Assembly (NCBI GenBank): GCA_965214945.1
Contig: OZ244029.1
Coordinates: 1,922,001 to 1,986,000 of the forward strand
Direction: 5' to 3'
Origin: JAAXHB01 sp965214945
GTDB lineage: Bacteria; Actinomycetota; Acidimicrobiia; Acidimicrobiales; Aldehydirespiratoraceae
DNA length: 64,000 nt
Shown: in pieces, positions 43,818-55,148 of the stretch
How positions within the stretch are numbered: position 1 is the stretch's first letter
How the letters are laid out: every line of letters begins with the position of its first letter
Translations under genes and position numbers: made by a program
Notes under the pieces: generated by a model
Told to the model about the DNA's origin: nothing
The model's input: the letters and a program-made list of their open reading frames with translations, nothing else
The model's database searches: none

Positions 43818-45128
43818 ATGACAGGCGGAGCCGAAGACCGGCAGTGGGGATTCCGCACTCGGGCGCTGCACGCCGGGAGCCAGCCGGACGCCTCAACCGG
43901 CGCGCGGGCCGTACCGATATACCAGTCCACGAGCTTCGTCTTCGAGGACACCGCGGACGCCGCCGACCTGTTCGCGCTGCAGAAGTACGGCACGATCTAC
44001 ACCAGGATGTCCAACCCGACCACGTCCGCTTTCGAGGAGCGCATGGCCAGCCTCGAAGGCGGCATCGGTGCCGTGGCCACCTCCAGCGGTCAGGCTGCCG
44101 AGTTCCTCACCGTCACATCTCTGGCCGGTGCCGGAGACCACATCGTGGCGGCCGCCGGGCTCTACGGCGGCACCTACACGCAGTTCGACGTGACGCTGCG
44201 CCGCCTGGGCATCGACACCGCATTCGTCGACGGCGCCGACCCCGACGCGTTTGCAGCAGCCGTCCGGCCTGAGACCAAGCTTCTGTACACCGAGATCATC
44301 TCCAACCCGTCGGGCGAGGTGGCTGACGTCCGTGCCCTGGCCGACGTGGCCGCTGCCTATGGGCTGCCGCTGGCGGTGGACTCGACTTTCGCCACGCCGT
44401 ACCTGTGCCGACCGCTCGACCACGGCGCCGACATCGTGCTGCACTCGGCCACGAAGTTCCTGGGTGGCCACGGCACCTCCATCGGCGGGGTGATCATCGA
44501 GTCAGGCCGGTTCGACTGGAGTTCCGGGCGCTTCGCGCACTTCACGGAGCCGGTGCCGAGCTACAACGGCCTGCGATGGTGGGACAACTTCGGCGAATAC
44601 GCCTTCTGCACCAAGGTGCGATCTGAGCAGCTGCGCGACATCGGCGCCTGCTTGTCGCCGTTCAATGCGTTCCTGCTTCTGCAGGGGCTGGAGACGCTGC
44701 CGCTGCGCATGGACGCTCATGTGGCCAACGCCAAAGCCGTGGCGGAGTGGCTCGAAGCCGACCCCCGTGTGGCATGGGTCAAGTGGGCAGGACTCAAGTC
44801 GCATCCGCACCATGGCCTGGCCCGGCGCTACCTGCCCAAAGGGCCGGGAGCGATCTTCACTTTCGGCGTGAGGGGCGGCCGGCCGGCCGGTGCCCGGTTT
44901 ATCGAAGCACTTCGGTTGGTGTCGCACCTCGCGAACGTTGGCGATGCCAAAACGCTCGTGATCCATCCGGCCTCAACCACACATCAGCAGCTTTCTGACG
45001 CCGAACTCGAAGCTGCCGGCGTGTCCGCGGACATGGTGCGCCTGTCCGTCGGCCTCGAAGACCACGAGGACATCATCTGGGATCTCGGCCAGGCTCTGGC
45101 CGCAGCAACCGTCACGGGAGATGCTTGA
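43818..45128 (+). CDS. metY: O-acetylhomoserine sulfhydrylase
   Basis: 436 residues from ATG 43818 (GAGGGA site). Cys/Met metabolism PLP enzyme: RALHAGSQPD, VPIYQSTSFVFEDTADAADL, SSGQAAEFLTVTSL, and the PLP lysine in VLHSATKFLGGHGTSIGG. The long insertion FDWSSGRFAHFTEPVPSYNG is typical of MetY rather than MetB/MetC. Forms homocysteine from O-acetylhomoserine and sulfide, which the sulfite reductase operon could supply. Confidence 0.92.
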   Translation: MTGGAEDRQWGFRTRALHAGSQPDASTGARAVPIYQSTSFVFEDTADAADLFALQKYGTIYTRMSNPTTSAFEERMASLEGGIGAVATSSGQAAEFLTVTSLAGAGDHIVAAAGLYGGTYTQFDVTLRRLGIDTAFVDGADPDAFAAAVRPETKLLYTEIISNPSGEVADVRALADVAAAYGLPLAVDSTFATPYLCRPLDHGADIVLHSATKFLGGHGTSIGGVIIESGRFDWSSGRFAHFTEPVPSYNGLRWWDNFGEYAFCTKVRSEQLRDIGACLSPFNAFLLLQGLETLPLRMDAHVANAKAVAEWLEADPRVAWVKWAGLKSHPHHGLARRYLPKGPGAIFTFGVRGGRPAGARFIEALRLVSHLANVGDAKTLVIHPASTTHQQLSDAELEAAGVSADMVRLSVGLEDHEDIIWDLGQALAAATVTGDA

Positions 45129-45171
45129 ACGGCCTGCCTGAACAACAAACATGGTGTGAGCAAGGTGGCTG

Positions 45172-45714
45172 ATGAGATGGAAGAGCGACATGGCTGAGCG
45201 AAGAAGGCGGGTGGAACGCGCCCCTGTGGAGGGTTGGAAGCCGCCTACGGCCGCGCACCGGCGCAGAATCGTCAACCGGTCGCGGTCGGTCGCGGTGGTT
45301 GGAGCCTCGTCCAAGCCGGAACGCGCCAGCAACTTCGTGCTCACTTACCTGCTGTCGTCATCGGCGGACTTCGACGTGTACCCGGTGAACCCCGGCGAGA
45401 GCGAGATCCTGGGCCGTCCGGTGTGGAAATCGCTGGCCGATGTGCCGGTCACGCCCGACATCGCCTGCGTGTTCCGCCGCTCAGAAGACCTGCCTGACGC
45501 CGCCGATGAGGCGATCGCCGCCGGGGTGAGCGTCTTCTGGGCTCAGCTCGGGCTCTGGAACGCCGAAGCGGCCCGACGCTGCGCCGCTGCGGGTCTGGAG
45601 GTCGTGATGGACCGTTGCCTCAAGATCGAACACGCCCGCTTCCATGGAGGTCTGCACCTCGCCGGCTTCGACACCGGCGTGATCTCCTCACGTCTTGCGA
45701 ACTCCGCCAGATGA
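45172..45714 (+). CDS. CoA-binding domain protein (YccU-like)
   Basis: 180 residues (ATG 45190 is an alternative with a better GGAAGAG site). Rossmann-like CoA-binding domain: SVAVVGASSKPERASNFV, VYPVNPGESEILGRPVWKSL, GVSVFWAQLGLWN and VVMDRCLKIEHARFHG. Commonly found directly after metY in Actinobacteria, as here. Role unknown. Confidence 0.85.
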   Translation: MRWKSDMAERRRRVERAPVEGWKPPTAAHRRRIVNRSRSVAVVGASSKPERASNFVLTYLLSSSADFDVYPVNPGESEILGRPVWKSLADVPVTPDIACVFRRSEDLPDAADEAIAAGVSVFWAQLGLWNAEAARRCAAAGLEVVMDRCLKIEHARFHGGLHLAGFDTGVISSRLANSAR

Positions 45715-45730
45715 TCGGTTCGAAGGCGAC

Positions 45731-45765
45731 TGCGCAGGAAGTCCGCAATTGTGCAGGAAGTCCGC
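45731..45765. repeat. TGYGCAGGAAGTCCGC direct repeat
   Basis: TGCGCAGGAAGTCCGC at 45731-45746 and TGTGCAGGAAGTCCGC at 45750-45765, 19 bases apart, in the 178-base gap before the pyrimidine cluster. May be an operator or a chance local duplication. Confidence 0.4.
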
Positions 45766-45892
45766 CACAGTAAGCGTCAGACGGCTAGTGGTGCGCGAGT
45801 GTAGTGGTGGGGCGAGTGAAGCGTCCTGCGTAGGCTGGCAATCCCCGAAGAAAGGGGCTGGTGGCGGGCCGCAAGCCCCGAAGGGAGAACGC

Positions 45893-46735
45893 ATGGCTGA
45901 GGTGGTGACAGCCGCCATAGTACAGGTGGCCTGGACCGGTGACAAAGGCTCCATGATCGACCGTCACGAGAAGTACGTGGCCGAGGCGGCCACCGCCGGG
46001 GCACGGATCATGTGCTTCCAGGAACTGTTCTACGGCCCCTACTTTTGCCAGGTCCAAGACGCTGACTACTACTCATACGCCGAGGCCGTCCCCGACGGAT
46101 CCACCACCAAGCGCTTCCAGGAGCTGGCCGCTGCCCATCAGATGGTGATAGTCCTGCCCGTATATGAGCAGGAGCAACCCGGCTTCCTGTACAACACCGC
46201 AGCGGTTATCGACGCTGACGGCGCCTATCTGGGCAAATACCGCAAGACGCACATACCGCAGGTGAACGGCTTCTGGGAGAAGTTCTACTTCCGCCCCGGC
46301 AACCTGGGCTACCCGGTGTTCGACACCGCGGTGGGCAAGGTGGGAGTTTACATCTGCTACGACCGCCACTTCCCTGAAGGCTGGCGGGCGCTAGGGCTAG
46401 GCGGGGCTCAGATCGTGTTCAACCCGTCGGCCACCAGCCGAGGCCTGTCGGCCTACCTGTGGCAGCTCGAGCAAACGTCCGCGGCGGTGGCGAACATGTA
46501 CTTTGTCGGCGCAATAAACCGCGTCGGGGTGGAGCCCCTGGGCGACAACGACTTCTACGGAACGTCGTACTTCGCCAACCCGCGAGGCCAGATCATCGAC
46601 GGCGCGGCCTCCGATCAGGCAGAGGAGCTGGTGATCAGGGATCTAGACCTCGACCAGATCGCCGAGGTCAGGGCCCAGTGGGCCTTCTACCGCGACCGCC
46701 GCCCCGACGCCTATGGAGCTCTCACCACCCCCTGA
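45893..46735 (+). CDS. N-carbamoyl-beta-alanine amidohydrolase (beta-ureidopropionase)
   Basis: 280 residues from ATG 45893 (AAGGGAG site). Nitrilase superfamily with Glu (CFQELFYGPYF), Lys (GKYRKTHIPQ) and Cys (YICYDRHFPEGWRALG) in place. The length and motifs fit the ureidopropionase/N-carbamoylputrescine branch; the neighbouring dihydropyrimidinase settles it as pyrimidine catabolism, releasing beta-alanine, CO2 and ammonia. Confidence 0.88.
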   Translation: MAEVVTAAIVQVAWTGDKGSMIDRHEKYVAEAATAGARIMCFQELFYGPYFCQVQDADYYSYAEAVPDGSTTKRFQELAAAHQMVIVLPVYEQEQPGFLYNTAAVIDADGAYLGKYRKTHIPQVNGFWEKFYFRPGNLGYPVFDTAVGKVGVYICYDRHFPEGWRALGLGGAQIVFNPSATSRGLSAYLWQLEQTSAAVANMYFVGAINRVGVEPLGDNDFYGTSYFANPRGQIIDGAASDQAEELVIRDLDLDQIAEVRAQWAFYRDRRPDAYGALTTP

Positions 46736-46824
46736 TCGATGCTCCTGAACGGCGCGTTCGAAAAGAAATCGGGGTCGAAGGACCACCAGGGGCGAGAAGA
46801 ACGGACAGAGGAAAGGAGGCCAAG

Positions 46825-48234
46825 ATGGCAACGCTGATCAAGGGAGGAACCGTTGTCACCACCACCGGCGCCGAGCCGGCCGAGGTGCTGATCGACGGCG
46901 AGCAGGTCGCAGCCGTGCTTCAGCCCGGCAGCGACATCGCGGCTGCAGCCGAGACCGGTGCCGCCGTCATCGACGCCGGCGGCAAGCTGGTCGTGCCCGG
47001 CGGCGTGGATGTCCACACGCACATGGACCTGCCGTTCGGCGGCACGGTCGCTTCAGACGACTTCGAGTCGGGAACACGGGCCGCGGCCTGGGGCGGCACC
47101 ACCACCATCGTCGACTTCGGGGTGCAGCGCTACGGGGAGAACGTGCGCGAATGCCTCGACGCGTGGATGGCTAAAGCCGAGGGCCGGTGCGCTGTCGACT
47201 ACGGCTTCCACATGGTGATCGGCGACGTCACCAACGACTCCCTCAAGGAGATGGATCTTCTGGTGGACGAGGGCATCACCAGCTTCAAGCTATTCATGGC
47301 CTACCCCGGCGTGTTCCTCTCCGACGATGGCCAGATCCTGCGGGCCATGCAACAGGCTGCCGGAAATGGCGGCCTCATCATGATGCACGCCGAGAACGGC
47401 CTGGCCATCGACGTGCTCGCCCAGCAGGCCTTCGAGCGCGGTGACACCGGCCCCGTCAATCACGGCTACGTGCGCCGAGCCGAGCTGGAGTCGGAAGCCA
47501 CCCACCGGGCGATCCAGCTCGCCAAGGTCGGGGCGGCGCCGCTGTACATCGTGCACCTGTCCGCCAAGGAAGCCCTCGAACAGGTAGCCATCGCCCGCAA
47601 CGCCGACATGAACGTCTTCGCCGAGACCTGCCCCCAGTACCTGTACTTCAGCCTTGAGGAACACCTCGACCGGCCTGGCTTCGAAGGTGCAGCATACGTG
47701 TGCTCAACGCCGCTGCGGTCGCGGCACGCCCATCATCAGGACGAGCTGTGGAAGGGGCTTCGCAGCAACGACCTGGCCGTGGTGTCCACCGACCACTGCC
47801 CGTTCTGCATGAAGGAGCAGAAGGAACAGGGGCTGGATGACTTTCGGGCCATCCCCAACGGGATCGGCGGCGTCGAACACCGCATGGACATGATCTACCA
47901 GGGCGTCGTCAACGGCGAGATCAGCTTGCCGCGCTGGGTTGAGCTGTGCGCCACCACCCCGGCTCGCATGATGGGCCTCTACCCCCGAAAGGGTGTGATC
48001 GCCCCCGGCTCCGACGCCGATGTCGTGATATACGACCCCGCCAAGCAGTGGACGATCAGCGTCGACAACCACCACATGAACATCGACCACTCGGCCTATG
48101 AGGGCATCGAGGTGACCGGCCACGTCGACACCGTGCTTTCAAGGGGCAAGGTGATCATCGACGACGGCCGGTACTTGGGTGCAGCCGGCGACGGGCGATA
48201 CCAGCGCCGCGGCCTGTGCCAGTACCTGCAGTGA
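46825..48234 (+). CDS. Dihydropyrimidinase / D-hydantoinase
   Basis: 469 residues from ATG 46825 (AAAGGAGG site). Metal ligands HTHMDLPFGG, carbamylated Lys in SFKLFMAYPG, HAEN, HLSAKEAL and STDHCPF all present. Opens 5,6-dihydrouracil or dihydrothymine to N-carbamoyl-beta-amino acids. Follows ureidopropionase after 89 bases and precedes the semialdehyde dehydrogenase. Confidence 0.93.
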   Translation: MATLIKGGTVVTTTGAEPAEVLIDGEQVAAVLQPGSDIAAAAETGAAVIDAGGKLVVPGGVDVHTHMDLPFGGTVASDDFESGTRAAAWGGTTTIVDFGVQRYGENVRECLDAWMAKAEGRCAVDYGFHMVIGDVTNDSLKEMDLLVDEGITSFKLFMAYPGVFLSDDGQILRAMQQAAGNGGLIMMHAENGLAIDVLAQQAFERGDTGPVNHGYVRRAELESEATHRAIQLAKVGAAPLYIVHLSAKEALEQVAIARNADMNVFAETCPQYLYFSLEEHLDRPGFEGAAYVCSTPLRSRHAHHQDELWKGLRSNDLAVVSTDHCPFCMKEQKEQGLDDFRAIPNGIGGVEHRMDMIYQGVVNGEISLPRWVELCATTPARMMGLYPRKGVIAPGSDADVVIYDPAKQWTISVDNHHMNIDHSAYEGIEVTGHVDTVLSRGKVIIDDGRYLGAAGDGRYQRRGLCQYLQ

Positions 48235-48264
48235 CCAGTTCGACAGCCGGCTAGGAGGCACAGC

Positions 48265-49752
<1,488 letters not shown>

Positions 49753-49849
49753 GCCGCCCATCAGAGCTGGGGTCAAGGCTGCCTGAGATCAGAGCCAGAG
49801 ACGGCAACCGCCGCCGAACAGGGCTGCCGGAGAGCAGGAGGACTCAACC

Positions 49850-50851
49850 ATGGACTTCGGAGTAGTGCTCCAGACCGATCCTCCCGCATGGCGGGTGATC
49901 GACCTGACCCGACAGGCCGAGACGCTGGGTTTTAGCCACGGCTGGACCTTCGACAGCCACGTCCTGTGGCAGGAGCCGTTCGTCGTCTACAGCCAGATGC
50001 TTTCATCCACCAACCGAATGATCGTGGGGCCTATGGTCACCAACCCGGGCACCCGAAACTGGACGGTGACGGCTTCGCTGTTCGCCACCCTCAACGACAT
50101 GTTCGGCAACCGAACTGTCTGCGGCATCGGCCGGGGCGACTCGGCGCTGCGGGTGCTGGGCCACAAGCCCGCCACCTTGGCGACGCTGAGCGAATCGATG
50201 AAGGTGATCAAAGAGCTGGCCGAAGGGCGCAAAGTCGTCTACAACGGCACGGCGCAGCAGTTCCTGTGGGGTGAGGGCGGACGCCTCGACATACTGATGG
50301 CCGCCTACGGCCCCAAGGCCCTTCGGCTCTGCGGAACGCAGGCTGACGGCTTCATCCTGCAACTAGCCGACCCGCAGATCGCAGCGTGGACCATCAAGGC
50401 GGTGCGCTCCGCCGCGGCCGACGCGGGCCGAGACCCCAACGACCTGTACATGTGCGTAGCAGCCCCCGCCTACGTCGGCACCGACCTGGCCCACCAGCGC
50501 GACCAGTGCCGCTGGTTCGGCGGCATGGTCGGAAACCATGTCGCCGACCTAGTGGCACGCTACGGCAGCGAGGGCGCAGGCGTGCCGCGGGCTCTCACCG
50601 ACTACATCAAAGAGCGCGAGGAATACGACTACAGCGGCCACGGCAAAGCCGGTCACGAGCACACCGACTTCGTTCCCGATGAGATCGTCGACCGCTTCTG
50701 CATCCTCGGCAACGAGAGCAACCACATCAAGCGGCTACGCGAACTTCGAGACCTCGGTGTAGACCAGTTCGCCATCTACCTGATGCACGACCAAAAAGAT
50801 GAAACCCTCAACGCCTACGGTCAACGAATAATCCCAGCTGTCAACGGGTGA
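49850..50851 (+). CDS. LLM-class F420-type oxidoreductase of the pyrimidine cluster
   Basis: 333 residues, preceded by AGGAGG. TIM-barrel luciferase-like protein: MDFGVVLQTDPPAWRVIDLT, FSHGWTFDSHVLWQEPFVVY, GPMVTNPGTRNWTVTAS, CGIGRGDSALRVLG and GGRLDILMAAYGPKALRLCG. It resembles the TIGR03842 group, assigned to F420 or flavin. Last gene of the rightward pyrimidine cluster. No PydA/PydB-type dihydropyrimidine dehydrogenase is present, so it may carry out a redox step there (inference). Confidence 0.85.
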   Translation: MDFGVVLQTDPPAWRVIDLTRQAETLGFSHGWTFDSHVLWQEPFVVYSQMLSSTNRMIVGPMVTNPGTRNWTVTASLFATLNDMFGNRTVCGIGRGDSALRVLGHKPATLATLSESMKVIKELAEGRKVVYNGTAQQFLWGEGGRLDILMAAYGPKALRLCGTQADGFILQLADPQIAAWTIKAVRSAAADAGRDPNDLYMCVAAPAYVGTDLAHQRDQCRWFGGMVGNHVADLVARYGSEGAGVPRALTDYIKEREEYDYSGHGKAGHEHTDFVPDEIVDRFCILGNESNHIKRLRELRDLGVDQFAIYLMHDQKDETLNAYGQRIIPAVNG

Positions 50852-50875
50852 AGACAACGAACCTGAGCCTGAACA

Positions 50876-52000
50876 TCAACCAACTGATTCTTTAATAGCA
50901 CGGCTCAAACATTGAGCCTCGTTGGTGTAGGAGTAGACTTCTGGTGGTAGCTTCTCCATGTTCGCTCGCCAATTGTCCCATTGTACGGATGTGACACTGC
51001 GGACTGCGTCAGCTGCGCTCTCCAGGTCATCGTCAGTGATGATCATTCCTATCTTATGACGAGCCACATGATTAGCATCCCCAGTACCGGCCCGGACAAT
51101 CAAAGGTTTTTGAAAAAAGCAGGCTTCGTAGTATCGGTGTGACCGAGCCCAGGAATCAGGGATGACAGGAGGATAGCAAGCTAAAACTACATCCACATCT
51201 GTATATAACCCAACTAGATCATGGAGACGGGCATATTCCCCTCGATATTCAATATTCTGATTCTGTTGAACTCGTTGGGTAAAATCCTCTAGGCGAAGAT
51301 TAGCTCCTGCCAAGACAGCCGTAAACATCTCAGGGGCCGTTGTAGTTACTAGCTCGAGCAGGCGGAGCGACCATTCATCTTTTAGTAGGCCAAAGTAACC
51401 GATTCTCAACGGTCGGCTATCTAGCTGCTGGCTGGTTGATAACTTTATAACATTATCTCGTACAATCTTAGTGAAGCTCTCCTCAGTCTTGTTCTCGATA
51501 ATAAGTGTAGGTGTCTCTATATTCAGGCGATCACGATAGTAAGCCTTATAGTTCACTGTTGTGAGAACCAACAACTCACAAGCTCTGGTCACGGACTTAT
51601 CGAGGCTGCGGATCAGCCAGCCTTTGAAACCACGGGATACTTGATGCGATTTGATATCATGTATCTCAAGTATGACTGGTTTTGACAACCCTACACTAGC
51701 TATTTGCGCCACCATAGCCATTTCCAAATGAAAGGCATAAACAATATCGCTACGCCGAATAGCAGTACGAATCTTGAGAGTTCGAGCCATAATTTCAAAA
51801 ACTCTGAATAGGTAGATCTTGGAGTATATGTGGCCCAACGACTGAACTGGGCAGGAAGTCAAGTGGTCGATCAAGAAATGGCTGTTTTTGAAAGCTACGG
51901 CTTCAACCTGAAACCCGGCCTCCTGTAGCATCCGTACCATTATCAACATTCTACGGTCGTTACCTGTCGGCATGATACACAGAACCTTACCAGCTTTCAT
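50876..52000 (-). CDS. Glycosyltransferase, GT4-like
   Basis: 374 residues. N-terminal VLCIMPTGNDRRMLIMVRML, EIHDIKSHQVSRG, LRIGYFGLLKDEWSL and C-terminal RSHRYYEACFFQKPLIVRAG with the acceptor/donor Glu pattern of GT-B enzymes. Adds a sugar to a lipid-linked or surface glycan. Begins two bases after the stop of the first ligase-like gene, so it belongs to that operon. Clearly AT-richer than the pyrimidine genes it converges with. Confidence 0.82.
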   Translation of the reverse strand: MKAGKVLCIMPTGNDRRMLIMVRMLQEAGFQVEAVAFKNSHFLIDHLTSCPVQSLGHIYSKIYLFRVFEIMARTLKIRTAIRRSDIVYAFHLEMAMVAQIASVGLSKPVILEIHDIKSHQVSRGFKGWLIRSLDKSVTRACELLVLTTVNYKAYYRDRLNIETPTLIIENKTEESFTKIVRDNVIKLSTSQQLDSRPLRIGYFGLLKDEWSLRLLELVTTTAPEMFTAVLAGANLRLEDFTQRVQQNQNIEYRGEYARLHDLVGLYTDVDVVLACYPPVIPDSWARSHRYYEACFFQKPLIVRAGTGDANHVARHKIGMIITDDDLESAADAVRSVTSVQWDNWRANMEKLPPEVYSYTNEAQCLSRAIKESVG

Positions 52001-52002
52001 AT

Positions 52003-53439
52003 CTAGCGGCCCTCCCCCCAGCGATTAGTGTAGGATCGTTTGGCGGTTCCAACCAGCGAGCCTGCTGCTGCCCACCAGATCGCGGTTAGCTGAAAGGATC
52101 CTAAAGGCAAATTTATTTCGATCATAGATATTGCTAATCCGGCCAACACGATGAGAGCTAGAACAGCTGCTTCGCCGCGCTCCTCAGTGGTAGCTAATCT
52201 GTCTCGGAGTATCTGCCATCCGGATCTCAAAATAAGAAGCACCATCGTCAAGAAAAACAACGGAGCAAGAACGCCGGTGTAAGTCGCCCACTTAAGCCAG
52301 AGATTATGAATCTCTGTCTGGGTGCCCCACCGAGTGTCCAACATAACTTGCTTAAGACCATGCCCGAAGAAAGGTCGTTCTTGAATCTTCTCAAGACCGT
52401 GAACGTAACCTTGAATACGGTGTGCAGATAGGTTGTCCAGTCGAGTCTTGGCCACGAGATCCGGTCTTACGAGGTCCGGCTTTTTGGCACCAAAAGAAGA
52501 CCCTACTGAACCCAGCCGATCAAGTCTCGCATGCTTATAGCAAGAAGTATCCAGATAACTTATTCCCACAAAAAGCCCGGCCATAACAACTATGAGGGCC
52601 AACCAGCGTACTGAGGGGATCAGCACGAAGGCAGCAGCTACCAGGATAGATACGAGAATCCCGCCCCGTCCTCCGCTTACGAATTGGTCGATGAGTAGAC
52701 CAACAGCCCCGATAACACCAAAAACTTTCCAAGGCAGTAACCATCTGAGACCAAAAACTTTCCAAGGCAAGGACCACTTGCGGTGTGAGGATAAGGCAAA
52801 TAGCGCACTCACAGGGATGAACATTGCCAAACCAATCGACCATCCAGTATATGTTTCACCAAACCCGACAGTATCTGTAGACCCATGACTGTAATCCCAT
52901 CCACAGATCGATCCCCACTCAAAACTATTTACCAGTATGTTTATCAGATGCACACAGGCCAAAACCCATATAAGTATAAAGGCACGCCGGAAAATAGTGG
53001 CTACTACATCGCTGCTTCTAGAAATACAAAAGAAACACCAAAAGACCAAAGCAGAAATACAAACCTTACTGATGAAGTAAACTACCTGAAGTGGCCCAGT
53101 GGCTTGTAAGAATCCTGGAATCCAAAGTATCAAGAAGCCGGTAAACCCCAGAGGGCCCAACAACCCCTTAGGAAACGGCAATCTGCCTCTGGTGAGTTCA
53201 GCTCCAAATACCAGACCTAAAGCCACTACGAATATGGCCCACTCTAAGGTGCGCAAAAAGTCTCGGCTAATACCCGGCAGCCAATGGACAGGACCCAGAG
53301 CTAGAAACAGACTAAGCAACCAGTAAACTACCCTACTCTCACCTAGAGACTGAAGATTACTAACCAAATGTACACCACTTAATTCGCTCTTCTTGATTTT
53401 GCTCTTCAACAACCATCCCTTCGCTAGTAAGTACTGCAA
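52003..53439 (-). CDS. O-antigen ligase/polymerase-like membrane protein, copy A
   Basis: 478 residues from a TTG; a TTG ten codons further in, following GAAGGG, is an alternative shared by all three copies. About 10-12 membrane helices. The Wzy_C/WaaL motif is RPFFGHGLKQVM followed by EIHNLWLKWATYTGVLAPLF, with the conserved His-Asn. Large outer loops lie near residues 175-200 and 295-375. Copy A has an 11-residue internal duplication (LRWLLPWKVFG, residues 231-241) and a 5-residue one (PDLVR). It ligates or polymerises lipid-linked glycan. Copies B and C follow upstream with nearly the same sequence. Confidence 0.85.
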   Translation of the reverse strand: MQYLLAKGWLLKSKIKKSELSGVHLVSNLQSLGESRVVYWLLSLFLALGPVHWLPGISRDFLRTLEWAIFVVALGLVFGAELTRGRLPFPKGLLGPLGFTGFLILWIPGFLQATGPLQVVYFISKVCISALVFWCFFCISRSSDVVATIFRRAFILIWVLACVHLINILVNSFEWGSICGWDYSHGSTDTVGFGETYTGWSIGLAMFIPVSALFALSSHRKWSLPWKVFGLRWLLPWKVFGVIGAVGLLIDQFVSGGRGGILVSILVAAAFVLIPSVRWLALIVVMAGLFVGISYLDTSCYKHARLDRLGSVGSSFGAKKPDLVRPDLVAKTRLDNLSAHRIQGYVHGLEKIQERPFFGHGLKQVMLDTRWGTQTEIHNLWLKWATYTGVLAPLFFLTMVLLILRSGWQILRDRLATTEERGEAAVLALIVLAGLAISMIEINLPLGSFQLTAIWWAAAGSLVGTAKRSYTNRWGEGR

Positions 53440-53514
53440 GCCAGCAAGCCCTAGCAGTAGCCTTACCAGGCACTACACAGGGTTCCTGTGTTACACGTGG
53501 AGAAAGCCTCTTAC

Positions 53515-53557
53515 CGGGTACTCATGTCATTCGATGCGGGTACTCATGTCACTCGAT
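53515..53557. repeat. CGGGTACTCATGTCAYTCGAT direct repeats between ligase-like genes
   Basis: Two copies at 53515-53535 and 53537-53557, and a third at 55099-55119 in the gap between copies B and C. The two intergenic regions are thus themselves paralogous but differ in copy number. Confidence 0.75.
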
Positions 53558-53609
53558 AGAGGATCAATGATAGCATCTCTATCAGGCTGTGGCGAAAGTA
53601 AGGATCTGC

Positions 53610-55028
53610 CTAGCAAGCAGACCGCAGTCCCGCGTCTGGCGGCGCCGCTGAGTGGTAGCGAGCAGTGTAGGATCGTTTGGCGGTTCCAACCAGTGAGCCT
53701 GCTGCTGCCCACCAGATCGCGGTTAGCTGAAAGGATCCTAAAGGTGTGGAAGGTTCAGTCATAGATAGCGCTAATCCGGCCAACACGATGAGAGCTAGAA
53801 CAGCTGCTTCGCCGCGCTCCTCAGTGGTAGCTAATCTGTCTCGGAGTATCTGCCATCCGGATCTCAAAATAAGAAGCACCATCGTCAAGAAAAACAACGG
53901 AGCAAGAACGCCGGTGTAAGTCGCCCACTTAAGCCAGAGATTATGAATCTCTGCCTGGCCGCCCAACGGAGTGTCCAACATAACTTGGTTAAGACCATGC
54001 CCGAAGAAAGGTCGTTCTTGAATCTTCTCAAGACCGTGAGCGTAACTTTGAATACGGCGTGTAGATAGGTTGTCCAGTTGAGTCTTGGCCACGAGATCCG
54101 GTTTCACGACACCCGCAAAAGATCCTACTGAACCTAGCTGATCGAGTTTCGCATGCTTATAGCAAGAAGTATCCAGATAACTTATTCCCACAAAAAGCCC
54201 GGCCATGACAACTATCAGGGCCAACCAGCGTACTGAGGGGATCAGCACGAAGGCAGCAGCTATCAGGATAGATACGAGAATCCCGCCCCGTCCTCCGCTT
54301 ATGAATTGGTCGATGAGTAGACCAACAGCCCCGATAACACCAAAAACTTTCCAAGGCAAGGACCACTTGCGGTGTGAGGATAAGGCAAATAGCGCACTCA
54401 CAGGGATGAACATTGCCAAACCCATCGACCATCCAGTGGAGTTTCTACCAAACCCGACAGTATCTGTAGACATCCAATTGGGATCCCACCCACAGATCGA
54501 TCCCCACTCAAAACTATTTACCAGTATGTTTATCAGATGCACACAGGCCAAAACCCATATAAGGATAAAGGCACGCCGGAAAATAGTGGCTACTACATCG
54601 CTGCTTCTAGAAATACAAAAGAAACACCAAAAGAACAAAGCAGAAATGCAAACCTTACTGATGAAGTAAACTACCTGAAGTGGCCCAGTGGCTTGTAAGA
54701 ATCCTGGAATCCAAAGTATCAAGAAGCCGGTAAACCCCAGAGGGCCCAACAACCCCTTAGGAAACGGCAATCTGCCTCTGGTGAGTTCAGCTCCAAATAC
54801 CAGACCTAAAGCCACTACGAATATGGCCCACTCTAAGGTGCGCAAAAAGTCTCGGCTAATACCCGGCAGCCAATGGACAGGACCCAGAGCTAGAAACAGA
54901 CTAAGCAACCAGTAAACTACCCTACTCTCACCTAGAGACTGAAGATTACTAACCAAATGTGAAGCGCTTACTTCGCTCTTCTTGATTTTGCTCTTCAACA
55001 ACCATCCCTTCGCTAGTAAGTACTGCAA
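53610..55028 (-). CDS. O-antigen ligase/polymerase-like membrane protein, copy B
   Basis: 472 residues. Identical to copy A over long stretches, including the GHGLNQVMLDT and EIHNLWLKWATYTG active region. Lacks the 11-residue insertion near 231. Distinct segments: CGWDPNWMSTD, GFGRNSTGWS, SFAGVVKPDL, TPLGGQAEIHN and MTEPSTPLG. The last 17 residues (ARYHSAAPPDAGLRSAC) differ completely from A and C because the gene runs into a 29-base repeat also found beside map. Confidence 0.85.
   Translation of the reverse strand: MQYLLAKGWLLKSKIKKSEVSASHLVSNLQSLGESRVVYWLLSLFLALGPVHWLPGISRDFLRTLEWAIFVVALGLVFGAELTRGRLPFPKGLLGPLGFTGFLILWIPGFLQATGPLQVVYFISKVCISALFFWCFFCISRSSDVVATIFRRAFILIWVLACVHLINILVNSFEWGSICGWDPNWMSTDTVGFGRNSTGWSMGLAMFIPVSALFALSSHRKWSLPWKVFGVIGAVGLLIDQFISGGRGGILVSILIAAAFVLIPSVRWLALIVVMAGLFVGISYLDTSCYKHAKLDQLGSVGSFAGVVKPDLVAKTQLDNLSTRRIQSYAHGLEKIQERPFFGHGLNQVMLDTPLGGQAEIHNLWLKWATYTGVLAPLFFLTMVLLILRSGWQILRDRLATTEERGEAAVLALIVLAGLALSMTEPSTPLGSFQLTAIWWAAAGSLVGTAKRSYTARYHSAAPPDAGLRSAC
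53628..53656. repeat. 29-base boundary repeat, copy 1
   Basis: TCCCGCGTCTGGCGGCGCCG... matches 56578-56606 with a single difference (C/T). Here it forms the 3' end of copy B; there it sits between copy C and map. The two flank copies B and C as direct repeats. Confidence 0.8.
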
Positions 55029-55148
55029 GCCCTAGTGGTAGCCTTACCAGGACAATACACAGAGTTCCTGTGTTACAGCCATGAAGAAAGCCTCCTACCG
55101 GGTACTCATGTCACTCGATCTGGAGCACCAAGTGGAAGCTAGGTGGAC

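Noticed and set aside
46459..46824. Long upstream extension of the dihydropyrimidinase frame
   Set aside because: It runs through the ureidopropionase gene in another frame; the ATG at 46825 has a perfect ribosome-binding site and matches family N-termini.
53515..55119. CRISPR-like array from the CGGGTACTCATGTCA repeats
   Set aside because: Only three copies, two adjacent with a 1-base spacer and one 1.5 kb away; no spacers of regular length and no cas genes.
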